7,392 bases of DNA from Bacillota bacterium (GTDB lineage: Bacteria > Bacillota > Clostridia > Oscillospirales > Ruminococcaceae): positions 1 through 7,392 of the forward strand of contig JAKPGH010000310.1 of assembly GCA_029550985.1 (NCBI GenBank), read 5' to 3'. Both the position numbers and the translations under genes were made by a program. Of the stretch, positions 1 through 6,354 are shown piece after piece (position 1 is the stretch's first letter; each line of letters begins with the position of its first letter). The notes beneath the pieces are model-generated. The model ran no database searches. It saw only the letters and a program-made list of their open reading frames with translations, and was not told the origin of the DNA.

Positions 1-1278
1 CTGGTGTTGACCCTGCACTACTACGCCTACGCTTACCTGCTGGTGTCGGCGGCGCTGGGCTCCATCAACAGCGAACTGGAGGAAATGGGTGAAATTACAG
101 GGGCGGGCAAAATCCAAATCCTGCGGCGCATTACTCTGCCCCTGGTGCTGCCCGCCATTCTCTCCGCCTTTATCCTCACCTTTTCCAAATCCATGGGAAC
201 CTTCGGTGTCCCCGCCTTTTTGGGCATGAAGGCCAACTTTATGACCATCTCCACCAGCCTGTACGCGACGGTCAAACAGCAGCAGACCACCACCGGCTAC
301 GCCATCGCCTTAATTCTCATCCTCATTTCCTCCCTCAACATCTACTTAAACCAAAAGGCCATCGGTTCGCGGCGCAGTTACGCCACCATCGGCGGCAAAG
401 GCGGGCGCTCCACCCTCATCGGCCTTGGCAAGTGGAAACCCCTCATCGTTTTCCTGCTGGTGCTGTTTGTGGGCATCGCGGTGATTGGCCCCCTGCTCAT
501 CCTGGTGGTCGACACCTTTATGCTCAAGCCGGGCGTGTACAGTTTGGATAACTTCTCCTTCTACTACTGGGCCGGTTCCGGGAACCCCGACATCTACGAG
601 GGAGAGCCAGGGGTGCTGGTCAATTCCCGCTTCTGGAAAAACACCTGGAACACCATGAAGCTGGTGGTCATCACTTCGGTGTTTGGCACCTTCTTTGGAC
701 AGCTGATTGGTTACATAAACTCCCGCAGCCGGGGTCGACTGACCGGCAAACTGGTGGAGCAGCTGGTCTTTATCCCTTATCTAATTCCCTCCATCGCCTT
801 TGGCGCCATTTACCTTTCCATGTTCTCCACTCCTTCCCTGGGAGGCGTCATCCCCAGCCTGTACGGCACCTTTGCCTTGCTGGTGCTGGTCAGCGTGGTC
901 AAGCACCTGCCCTTTTCTTCCCGGGCCGGCACCGCCAACATGATGCAGATTGGCATTGAGCTGGAGGAGGCGGGCTCCATTGAGGGAGCTGGCTTCTTCA
1001 AGCGGTTTGCCAGAATTGTGCTGCCCCTTTCCAAGGCGGGCTTTCTCTCCGGCTTTATGCTGATTTTCATCTCCATTATGAAGGAGCTGGACCTGATCAT
1101 GGTGCTGGTCACTCCCAGCATGACCACCCTGCCCTACATGGCGTTTTCCTACTCCAACGCCAACATGCCGCCTTATTCCAACGTGGTGGCGGTGATTATA
1201 TTCCTGATAGTCCTCATCGTCTACTGGCTGACCAATACCTTCGGCAACGCCGACATTTCCAAAAGCATGGGGGGTTAA
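1..1278 (+). CDS. ABC transporter permease, fused two-domain, ferric-iron/AfuB-FbpB type (5' partial)
   Basis: This is the membrane-spanning part of an ABC importer. The frame is open at base 1, so the N-terminus lies upstream; about 425 codons are visible. Counting from the GTG at 4, there are two EAA-type cytoplasmic loops that dock onto the ATPase: ELEEMGEITGAG at about residues 24-35 (followed by ITLPLVLP) and ELEEAGSIEGAG at about 319-330 (followed by IVLPLSKAG). Two such loops in one chain mean that two permease domains are fused, as in FbpB/AfuB and ThiP. Strongly hydrophobic segments include about 47-62, 99-115, 147-170, 219-236, 254-275, 287-303, 346-360 and 392-412. A polar linker (about 116-146) joins the halves, and an extracytoplasmic stretch follows at about 171-215. 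The stop is 3 bases before the ATPase gene, so the two genes are clearly co-transcribed. The family is certain. Iron as the substrate is only an inference from family resemblance. Confidence 0.93.
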   Translation: MVLTLHYYAYAYLLVSAALGSINSELEEMGEITGAGKIQILRRITLPLVLPAILSAFILTFSKSMGTFGVPAFLGMKANFMTISTSLYATVKQQQTTTGYAIALILILISSLNIYLNQKAIGSRRSYATIGGKGGRSTLIGLGKWKPLIVFLLVLFVGIAVIGPLLILVVDTFMLKPGVYSLDNFSFYYWAGSGNPDIYEGEPGVLVNSRFWKNTWNTMKLVVITSVFGTFFGQLIGYINSRSRGRLTGKLVEQLVFIPYLIPSIAFGAIYLSMFSTPSLGGVIPSLYGTFALLVLVSVVKHLPFSSRAGTANMMQIGIELEEAGSIEGAGFFKRFARIVLPLSKAGFLSGFMLIFISIMKELDLIMVLVTPSMTTLPYMAFSYSNANMPPYSNVVAVIIFLIVLIVYWLTNTFGNADISKSMGG

Positions 1279-1281
1279 ACC

Positions 1282-2460
1282 ATGAGCACCATCGTACTGC
1301 AGAACATTGATAAATACTATGGCAACAACCATGTGCTAAAAAACCTCAACCTTACCATCGAGGATGGGGAATTTATGACCCTGCTGGGGCCCTCCGGCTG
1401 CGGAAAGACCACCACCTTGCGTGTCATTTCGGGTTTGGAAAAACCCCAAAACGGCAAGCTATACATGGACGGGGAACTGATGGTCAACGCCAAGGAGCTG
1501 TACTTTGCACCACCTTCCAAGCGGATGCTGAATCTGGTGTTCCAAAGCTACGCCCTGTGGCCTCACATGACGGTGTTCCAAAACGTCGCCTTTGGCCTTT
1601 CCATCAAAAAGGTGCCCAAAGAAGAAATCAAGACGCGGGTGGAAAACGCGCTGCGGCGGATGCAGATTTTGGAATATCAGGACCGTTACCCTTCCGAGCT
1701 TTCCGGCGGGCAACAGCAGCGGGTGGCCATTGCCAGAGCCATTGTCACCGAGCCCAGGGTGCTGCTGCTGGATGAGCCCCTTTCCAACCTGGACGCCAAA
1801 CTGCGCATCGACATGCGCTCCGAGCTCAAACGGCTCCATCAGGAGCTGGGCACCACGGTGATTTACGTCACCCACGACCAGATTGAAGCCCTTACCATGT
1901 CCACCAGGGTGGCCATCTTCTTTGAGGGGCAGCTGGCGCAGGTGGACACCCCCCTCAACGTCTACCAGAACCCTGCCGATTTGCGGGTGGCGGAATTCAT
2001 CGGCAACCCATCCATCAACTTTGTCAGCGCCAAAGGCAGGCTGGAGGACAACGTGCTGCACATCACCTCCGACGTGGGCGACTTTACCTTTGGCAGCGAG
2101 CACTTTACCGAAAACGAATTTCCAAGGCAGGGCGAGTTTGACTGCGTGCTGGGCATTCGGCCGGAGCAGATTTACCTGCGGTCCAGCCCATGGCACGACT
2201 CCAGGGAGGCGGTGGTTTACGCCAGCCAGCCCGCCGGGTCCGAAACGCTGGTGCAGATTCAAATGGGAGGCACCCGGCTGCTGGTCAAACAGGTGGGAAC
2301 CCGCAACTATCAAACCAATCAAACCGTTTACGCCACCATCCTGGAAAATATGGTAACCGTCTACAACAAAGCCACCGGAAAACTCATCAAAATGGCCGTG
2401 GAGCTGGACCTTGAGGCTGTGGAGATGGAAGCTACCCGGAGTTCCAGCTCCATGTCATAA
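1282..2460 (+). CDS. ABC transporter ATP-binding protein, ferric-iron/spermidine-like importer subfamily
   Basis: This cytoplasmic ATPase powers the importer encoded on either side of it. In its 392 residues every nucleotide-binding motif is intact: Walker A GPSGCGKT at 36-43, Q-loop glutamine near 88 (VFQSYALWPH), signature LSGGQQQR at 140-147, Walker B VLLLDE at 160-165, D-loop SNLDAK at 168-173 and switch histidine H198 (VTHDQ). The part after about residue 240 is a regulatory/TOBE-like region containing GIRPEQ at 291-296, which is typical of the FbpC, PotA and UgpC group rather than of short lipoprotein exporters. The start ATG follows the permease stop by 3 bases, with a G-rich stretch at 1269-1274 as a weak ribosome binding site, so translational coupling is likely. 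The Ser-rich C-terminal end (RSSSSMS) looks unstructured. The ATPase identity is certain; the transported substrate is not. Confidence 0.95.
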   Translation: MSTIVLQNIDKYYGNNHVLKNLNLTIEDGEFMTLLGPSGCGKTTTLRVISGLEKPQNGKLYMDGELMVNAKELYFAPPSKRMLNLVFQSYALWPHMTVFQNVAFGLSIKKVPKEEIKTRVENALRRMQILEYQDRYPSELSGGQQQRVAIARAIVTEPRVLLLDEPLSNLDAKLRIDMRSELKRLHQELGTTVIYVTHDQIEALTMSTRVAIFFEGQLAQVDTPLNVYQNPADLRVAEFIGNPSINFVSAKGRLEDNVLHITSDVGDFTFGSEHFTENEFPRQGEFDCVLGIRPEQIYLRSSPWHDSREAVVYASQPAGSETLVQIQMGGTRLLVKQVGTRNYQTNQTVYATILENMVTVYNKATGKLIKMAVELDLEAVEMEATRSSSSMS

Positions 2461-2466
2461 GAGAAA

Positions 2467-2472
2467 AGGAGG
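2467..2472 (+). promoter_or_regulatory. Ribosome binding site of the solute-binding protein gene
   Basis: A full AGGAGG sits 6 bases before the ATG at 2479. It is much stronger than the G-run before the ATPase gene, which fits a binding protein made in excess over the ATPase and permease. Confidence 0.85.
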
Positions 2473-2478
2473 ATTGCT

Positions 2479-3720
2479 ATGAAATCAAAGCAAATTGTCG
2501 CGTTGACCCTGGTGACATGTTTTGCCCTGATGGTTGCAGGTTGCGGCGGCACCACCGGCACTGCTCCCACCAGTTCCACGCCGGCGGCGTCTTCGAGCGC
2601 ATCGTCCGCTCCGGCTTCATCGGCGCCCCAGGCAGCCACCACAAGCTGGGCCGAAGCAAACAAGATTGACGACGGTTCCGAAACGGTGGAGGAGCTTTAC
2701 GAAAAAGCAAAAGCCGAGGGCAAGGTGGTACTCTACTCCATCTCCAGCCGTTGCCCAAAGGTGGCGGAGAGCTTCGAGGCCCAGTATCCCGGCATTGACG
2801 TGGAGGCCTACGACCTTTCCACCAACGAACTTCTGGAAAAAATCACCAGGGAGTACGATTCGGGCATCCGCAACGCCGACGTCATTCACGTCAAAGACCT
2901 GGACGGCTCCATCTATATGGAAAAGGTGTCCAACGGCATATTCCACATCTACCGCCCCGACGACATTGTCAACACCATCGAGAATAAGGACTATCTGAAG
3001 TATGCAATGCCCCTTTACATCGAACTAAACCAGTGGTTTTACAACGCCGAAGTGTATAAAGAGCCTCCCATCGACAGCTGGTGGGACTTAACCCGCCCCG
3101 AGTGGAAGGGCAAAATCATGCTCAACGATCCTTTGCAAAACGTGAACATGATGAGCATTTTCACCGCTTTCACCCAGAGACCCGAACTGTTTGAAGAGGA
3201 GTACAAGCGGGAATTCGGCGAGGACATCGTTTTGTCCGAAGGTTGCCCCACCGCCGTCCACGAGCTCTTTAAACGGATTATGGACAACAAGCCCGTCTTC
3301 GCCACCACTTCCGACGAAATTTGCGAAGCGGTGGGAACTCCCGGCCAGACCGACCCGCCCATCGGGTACGCGTCTTCCTCCAAGCTGCGCAAAAACGAAA
3401 CCGAAGGCTGGGTGCTGGCCCCCGTCAACATTCGGCCCGCCACCAGCATTCCCGCCCAGAACAACCTCTACATCGTCAACGAAGCGGCCCACCCCAACGC
3501 CGCCAAGCTGCTGGTTCGCTGGATGTGCGGCGAAGCCGACGGCCAGGGCAAAGGATTTGAGCCCTTCAACACCCTGGGCGGATTTTCGGTGCGGAACAAC
3601 ACACCTCCGGTGGAAGGCAATGCCTCCCTTTCCGATTTGAATGTGTTCCCCTTCGACCCGGAATACATTTACGGCGAACTGATGAGCTTCCAGGACTTCT
3701 GGCTGACCCTGCAAAAGTAA
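2479..3720 (+). CDS. ABC importer solute-binding lipoprotein, FbpA/AfuA-like family
   Basis: This is the extracellular receptor that captures the substrate and delivers it to the permease. The N-terminus is a lipoprotein signal: basic MKSK, a hydrophobic core, and lipobox VAGC with the lipidated cysteine at residue 22. A Ser/Ala/Pro/Thr-rich spacer (about 23-58) then holds the domain off the membrane, as in Gram-positive bacteria. The binding fold starts near residue 66 with VEELYEKAKAEGKVVLYS. Family-typical stretches include IELNQWFYNAEVY (181-193) and WWDLTRPEWKGKIMLNDP (201-218). The total of 413 residues is ordinary for a lipoprotein with this spacer. No Tyr-Tyr pair of the kind that binds ferric iron in FbpA is visible, so the ligand may be something else; AfuA itself binds sugar phosphates. 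It is the last gene of the operon, 18 bases after the ATPase gene, and is followed by a strong terminator. Confidence 0.92.
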   Translation: MKSKQIVALTLVTCFALMVAGCGGTTGTAPTSSTPAASSSASSAPASSAPQAATTSWAEANKIDDGSETVEELYEKAKAEGKVVLYSISSRCPKVAESFEAQYPGIDVEAYDLSTNELLEKITREYDSGIRNADVIHVKDLDGSIYMEKVSNGIFHIYRPDDIVNTIENKDYLKYAMPLYIELNQWFYNAEVYKEPPIDSWWDLTRPEWKGKIMLNDPLQNVNMMSIFTAFTQRPELFEEEYKREFGEDIVLSEGCPTAVHELFKRIMDNKPVFATTSDEICEAVGTPGQTDPPIGYASSSKLRKNETEGWVLAPVNIRPATSIPAQNNLYIVNEAAHPNAAKLLVRWMCGEADGQGKGFEPFNTLGGFSVRNNTPPVEGNASLSDLNVFPFDPEYIYGELMSFQDFWLTLQK

Positions 3721-3749
3721 CCATTCCTTGCTCCCATAACTATCCACAA

Positions 3750-3795
3750 GCCATCAAGCCTCCGGCAAAAGACGGAGGCTTGATGGCCTTTATTT
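3750..3795 (+). terminator. Rho-independent terminator of the ABC importer operon
   Basis: A perfect 15-bp stem pairs 3750-3764 (GCCATCAAGCCTCCG) with 3773-3787, closing an 8-base loop (GCAAAAGA). A T-rich tail, CTTTATTT, follows. It starts 29 bases after the stop codon of the binding protein gene. The opposite strand lacks a good T-run after the hairpin, so it probably acts only on + strand transcripts. Confidence 0.93.
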
Positions 3796-3849
3796 AAAAA
3801 ATTCGCGATGCATTTTTGCCTTTTAATGAAAAGGATTCCCGCGATTTTC

Positions 3850-3878
3850 TTGCCACATGGGACAGGCTGTGGTATAAT
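3850..3878 (+). promoter_or_regulatory. Sigma-A type promoter for glnS
   Basis: The -35 box TTGCCA (3850-3855) and the perfect -10 box TATAAT (3873-3878) are exactly 17 bases apart. TG at 3870-3871, one base before the -10 box, makes it an extended -10 promoter. Transcription should begin near 3885, giving glnS a leader of about 275 bases. The promoter lies after the importer terminator, so glnS is an independent unit. Confidence 0.85.
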
Positions 3879-3897
3879 AACCGTTAAAGTGGTTATT
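3876..3897. promoter_or_regulatory. Inverted repeat over the -10 box and start of the glnS promoter (possible operator)
   Basis: AATAACC (3876-3882) and GGTTATT (3891-3897) are exact inverted copies separated by GTTAAAGT. The left arm shares three bases with the -10 box, and the centre falls at the predicted transcription start. A bound repressor would block RNA polymerase. The arrangement is seen directly; operator function and the identity of the protein are inference. Confidence 0.45.
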
Positions 3898-3918
3898 GCA
3901 TTCATTTATGGCCAGTAG

Positions 3919-3950
3919 GAGCGGTTTTGGACAAACCGCTCTCGCTTTTG
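3919..3950 (+). terminator. Promoter-proximal terminator-like hairpin in the glnS leader (possible attenuator)
   Basis: GAGCGGTTT (3919-3927) pairs perfectly with AAACCGCTC (3933-3941) around the 5-base loop TGGAC. CTCGCTTTTG follows, so the T-run is short. A transcript stopped here would be only about 60 bases. It could be an attenuator, a weak terminator making a small RNA, or just a 5' stabilising hairpin. Confidence 0.45.
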
Positions 3951-3969
3951 CAGAATTTCGTCTGTAGAT

Positions 3970-4028
3970 AAAAAGGACCATGGGGCAAATCGGGATGGAC
4001 AGGTAATTGCCCCAAGATAACCTTTTAT
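3970..4028 (+). ncRNA. Two-part stem-loop in the glnS leader (possible regulatory RNA element)
   Basis: An outer stem AAAAGG (3971-3976)/CCTTTT (4021-4026), extendable by AT pairs past a bulged A, encloses an asymmetric internal loop (ACCAT against AAGATAA). An inner 7-bp stem follows, GGGGCAA (3982-3988)/TTGCCCC (4007-4013), with an 18-base apical loop. Nested stems with an asymmetric internal loop are typical of structured leaders, but I recognise no known class. No T-run follows, so it is not a terminator. Confidence 0.35.
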
Positions 4029-4145
4029 GGAATGGATATCATGCGATTGCCGTCTGCTCGTTCCAGAAAAATCTCTTTGTGCAACATCGTGCGTATATGA
4101 GGCTCGTTTGGAGTAAAACTATACTGAATTAAGGTAAAAAATGCC

Positions 4146-4151
4146 AGGAGG
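4146..4151 (+). promoter_or_regulatory. Ribosome binding site that fixes the glnS start
   Basis: AGGAGG ends 7 bases before the ATG at 4159. An in-frame ATG at 4141 overlaps this site and has no ribosome binding site of its own, so 4159 is the better start. Confidence 0.9.
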
Positions 4152-4158
4152 GAACACC

Positions 4159-5820
4159 ATGAGCGAAGAGCTCTCCAACTTTATTCATGATATTGTGGAT
4201 GCCGATTTGGCAGCAGGTTTTTCCCGGCGGATTCACACCCGTTTTCCGCCGGAACCCAACGGATATCTGCATATTGGCAGCGCCAAGGCCATCTGGATCA
4301 ACTACTCCACCGCTCAAAAGTACGGCGGCCTCTTCAACTTGCGGTACGACGACACCAACCCGGTGCGGGAGGATGAGGAGTTCGTCCGCTCCATTGAGGA
4401 GGACTTGCGCTGGCTGGGGTGCGCACCGACTGGCGGCATTTATTACGGCTCCGATTACTTTGACAAGTGCTACGAATTCGCTGTCAAGCTGATTAAAGAG
4501 GGCAAGGCCTATGTCTGCGACTTGTCTCCCGAAGAGATGCGGGAGTACCGGGGCACCCTCACCGAGCCGGGAAGGGAAAGCCCCTACCGCAGCCGCAGCG
4601 TAGAGGAAAACCTGGATTTGTTTGAGCGGATGAAGAACGGGGAATTCCCCAACGGTTCCCGCACCCTGCGGGCCAAAATCGACATGGCTTCCCCCAATAT
4701 GAACCTGCGGGACCCTGCCCTTTACCGCATCCTTCATGTTCCGCACCACCGTCAGGGGAACAAATGGTGCATCTATCCCCTTTACGATTACGCCCATCCC
4801 ATTCAGGATGCCCTGGAGGGAATTACCCACTCCCTCTGCTCTATCGAGTTTGAAAACCACCGTCCCCTCTACGATTGGGTGATTCAAAACATCGGGTTTG
4901 AAAATCCCCCCCGCCAGATTGAGTTCGCGCGGCTCAACCTCACCTATACGGTGATGAGCAAGCGCTATCTGCGGGAACTGGTGGAGACCGGGCGGGTGGA
5001 CGGATGGGACGACCCCAGAATGCCGACCCTTCGCGGCCTGCGCCGCCGGGGCTACACCCCCACTTCCATCATTGAGTTTGTCCGCAGAGCCGGTGTCTCC
5101 AAGACCTATTCCATTGTGGACATCCGCCTGCTGGAATACTGCATCCGGGAGGAATTGAACCAGTCGGCTCCCCGCCGCATGGTGGTGACCAAGCCCATTA
5201 AGATGGTAATCACCAACTACCCGGAGGGCAAAACCGAGACCTTCTCCATTCCCAACAACCCGCTGGACCCCGAAAGCGGCACCCGGGAAGTGATGTTCTC
5301 CCGGGAGCTGTATATCGAGGAGGAGGACTTTTCCCTCAATCCTCCGCCCAAGTACCAGAGACTGCGGCTGGGCGGCGAAGTGCGCCTGATGGGAGCCTAC
5401 ATTGTCCGCTGCGACGAGGCCATCACCGACGACGCCGGCAACGTGGTCGAGCTGCGCTGCACCGCCGACCTGGAAACCGGCAACGGAAACAGGGAGGGCG
5501 GCCCGAAAGTCAAGGGCACCATTCACTGGGTCAGCGCCGACCACTGCATCGAAGCCGACCTGCACCTCTACGACCACCTCTTTACGCTGGAAAACGTGGC
5601 GGATGTGCCGGAGGGCACCAACTATTTGGATTACCTCAACCCCAATTCGTTGCAGAAGCTCACCGGCTGCAAGATGGAAATGGCGTTGGCCGACGCCCAG
5701 CCCGGCGAACGCTTCCAGTTTGTCCGCATCGGGTATTTCTGCAAGGACACCAAGTACGACAACACCTTTAACCGCATCGTGGTGCTCAAGGACAGTTTTA
5801 AACTTCCCGACCAAAACTGA
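4159..5820 (+). CDS. glnS: Glutaminyl-tRNA synthetase
   Basis: This cytoplasmic class I enzyme joins glutamine to tRNA(Gln) using ATP (EC 6.1.1.18). From ATG 4159 it is 553 residues, almost the length of the E. coli enzyme (554). The ATP-binding signature PEPNGYLHIGSAKA is at 31-44, where the usual HIGH reads HIGS (38-41). The second class I motif, VMSKR, is at 265-269, in the GlnRS form of KMSKS. GlnRS-type stretches include RYDDTNP (62-68), DPALYRI (185-191) and THSLCSIEFENHRPLYDW (223-240). The C-terminal half after about 335 is the beta-barrel anticodon-binding region; no YqeY tail is fused. Many Firmicutes make Gln-tRNA through GatCAB instead, so a dedicated GlnRS usually points to ancestral transfer. 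It has its own promoter and a long leader. The function is very secure. Confidence 0.97.
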   Translation: MSEELSNFIHDIVDADLAAGFSRRIHTRFPPEPNGYLHIGSAKAIWINYSTAQKYGGLFNLRYDDTNPVREDEEFVRSIEEDLRWLGCAPTGGIYYGSDYFDKCYEFAVKLIKEGKAYVCDLSPEEMREYRGTLTEPGRESPYRSRSVEENLDLFERMKNGEFPNGSRTLRAKIDMASPNMNLRDPALYRILHVPHHRQGNKWCIYPLYDYAHPIQDALEGITHSLCSIEFENHRPLYDWVIQNIGFENPPRQIEFARLNLTYTVMSKRYLRELVETGRVDGWDDPRMPTLRGLRRRGYTPTSIIEFVRRAGVSKTYSIVDIRLLEYCIREELNQSAPRRMVVTKPIKMVITNYPEGKTETFSIPNNPLDPESGTREVMFSRELYIEEEDFSLNPPPKYQRLRLGGEVRLMGAYIVRCDEAITDDAGNVVELRCTADLETGNGNREGGPKVKGTIHWVSADHCIEADLHLYDHLFTLENVADVPEGTNYLDYLNPNSLQKLTGCKMEMALADAQPGERFQFVRIGYFCKDTKYDNTFNRIVVLKDSFKLPDQN

Positions 5821-5851
5821 GAGATGATGCTGTTACTACCCTGCACCTTAT

Positions 5852-5881
5852 GCAATGGGGCATTGGATAGCGCCCCGTTGC
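5852..5881 (+). other. Hairpin in the glnS to Rrf2 spacer
   Basis: GCAATGGGGC (5852-5861) pairs with GCCCCGTTGC (5872-5881) over 10 bp with one U-G pair and a 10-base loop. It lies 31 bases after the glnS stop. The next bases (CCATTCTGG) are not T-rich, so it is not a standard terminator. It may mark the 3' end of the glnS message or be a processing or pausing site, and read-through into the regulator gene is plausible. Confidence 0.4.
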
Positions 5882-5895
5882 CCATTCTGGCAGTG

Positions 5896-5912
5896 CCGGA
5901 TCCAGGATCCGG
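5896..5912. promoter_or_regulatory. Perfect 8-1-8 palindrome upstream of the Rrf2 gene (possible operator)
   Basis: CCGGATCC and GGATCCGG are exact inverted copies around a single central A at 5904. The site ends 21 bases before the ATG of the regulator and just before its ribosome binding region. Rrf2 proteins bind as dimers to odd-centred palindromes and often control their own gene, so an autoregulatory operator is a fair guess. No clear promoter is visible beside it. Confidence 0.45.
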
Positions 5913-5933
5913 TAGAGGAGAGGATTCAAACTG

Positions 5934-6344
5934 ATGCACATAACTTTGGAAGCAGACTATGCACTGCGGATTGTGGATACTTTGGCACGCCAGGACGTTC
6001 GGATGGAAGCCAAAGCCATTGCCGAAAAAGCATGCGTGACCTTGCGCTTTTCTCTGAAAATCCTGCGCAAGCTGGTGGCGGCAGGCATTGTTCGCTCTTA
6101 CAAAGGCTCGCAGGGCGGCTACGAAATTGCAAAGCCGTTGGATGAAATCACCGTGTACGATATTTTGGAAACCATCGAAGGCCCGCTGACCTTGAACCGG
6201 TGTATCTTATCCGACCATCCCTGTAATCGCGTTCCCGACAAAAAATGTCCCTATCACCACATCTTTGAACGCACCAGCGAACGGTTGAAATCGGAACTTT
6301 CTTCCATCACCATCGCCAGTTTGGTGCAAAATCGCAAACAATAA
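5934..6344 (+). CDS. Rrf2-family transcriptional regulator with possible Fe-S cluster ligands
   Basis: This is a 136-residue DNA-binding protein of the Rrf2 family, which includes IscR, NsrR, RirA and CymR. The N-terminal helix MHITLEADYALRIV and the winged helix-turn-helix (about 24-68) are typical, with the wing GSQGGYEIAKP at 58-68. A dimerisation helix follows (VYDILETIEGP). Three cysteines, C90, C97 and C105, lie in the loop where IscR and NsrR bind their cluster; spacing here is C-x6-C-x7-C. Asp8, a cluster ligand in Streptomyces NsrR, is present, though this position is common in the family. C34 lies in the DNA-binding domain. The likely role is sensing iron, redox state or nitric oxide, but no target is proven. 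The ATG is preceded by a purine-rich AGGAGAGGA (5916-5924). The gene sits 113 bases after glnS and could be read from it. Confidence 0.9.
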   Translation: MHITLEADYALRIVDTLARQDVRMEAKAIAEKACVTLRFSLKILRKLVAAGIVRSYKGSQGGYEIAKPLDEITVYDILETIEGPLTLNRCILSDHPCNRVPDKKCPYHHIFERTSERLKSELSSITIASLVQNRKQ

Positions 6345-6354
6345 TCATGCCCAT

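Larger units (their letters stand above)
3885..4158 (+). other. Long structured 5' leader of glnS
   Basis: Between the predicted transcription start and the glnS ATG lie about 275 bases with no credible small gene. Three foldable segments can be seen. The first is a terminator-like hairpin at 3919-3941. The second is a two-part stem at 3970-4028. The third is a weaker long-range pairing of 4036-4050 with 4081-4098, containing ATAT/ATAT, TGCGAT/ATCGTG with two G-U pairs, and TGC/GCA. I find no match to the T-box consensus (AGGGTGGNACCGCG) and recognise no known riboswitch. TATACT at 4120-4125 resembles a -10 box but lacks a -35 partner. The length and folding suggest leader control, but this is not shown. 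Confidence 0.45.

Noticed and set aside
1459..2322. A 287-codon minus-strand frame opposite the ATPase gene
   Set aside because: It is a shadow of a gene with all ABC motifs intact, and its own sequence is low in recognisable protein features.
3669..3905. A 78-codon minus-strand frame across the importer terminator and glnS promoter
   Set aside because: It has no ribosome binding site, it runs through the terminator hairpin and into the 3' end of the binding protein gene, and it resembles no family I know.
3920..3942. Possible T-box core, because TGGAC followed by ACCGC resembles TGGNACCGCG
   Set aside because: The spacing and bases do not match the consensus, and it lies at the 5' end of the leader, whereas the T-box sequence should be near the 3' end before the coding region.
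4120..4125. TATACT as a second, closer glnS promoter
   Set aside because: No acceptable -35 box is found 16-18 bases upstream and there is no extended -10 TG.
4141..4158. ATG at 4141 as the glnS start
   Set aside because: It overlaps the ribosome binding site for ATG 4159, and the shorter protein matches the family's length.
4129..5814. A 561-codon open frame on the minus strand opposite glnS
   Set aside because: It mirrors glnS almost exactly, has no ribosome binding site, and its protein is a Val/Gly/His-rich shadow. It arises from the codon bias of the true gene.
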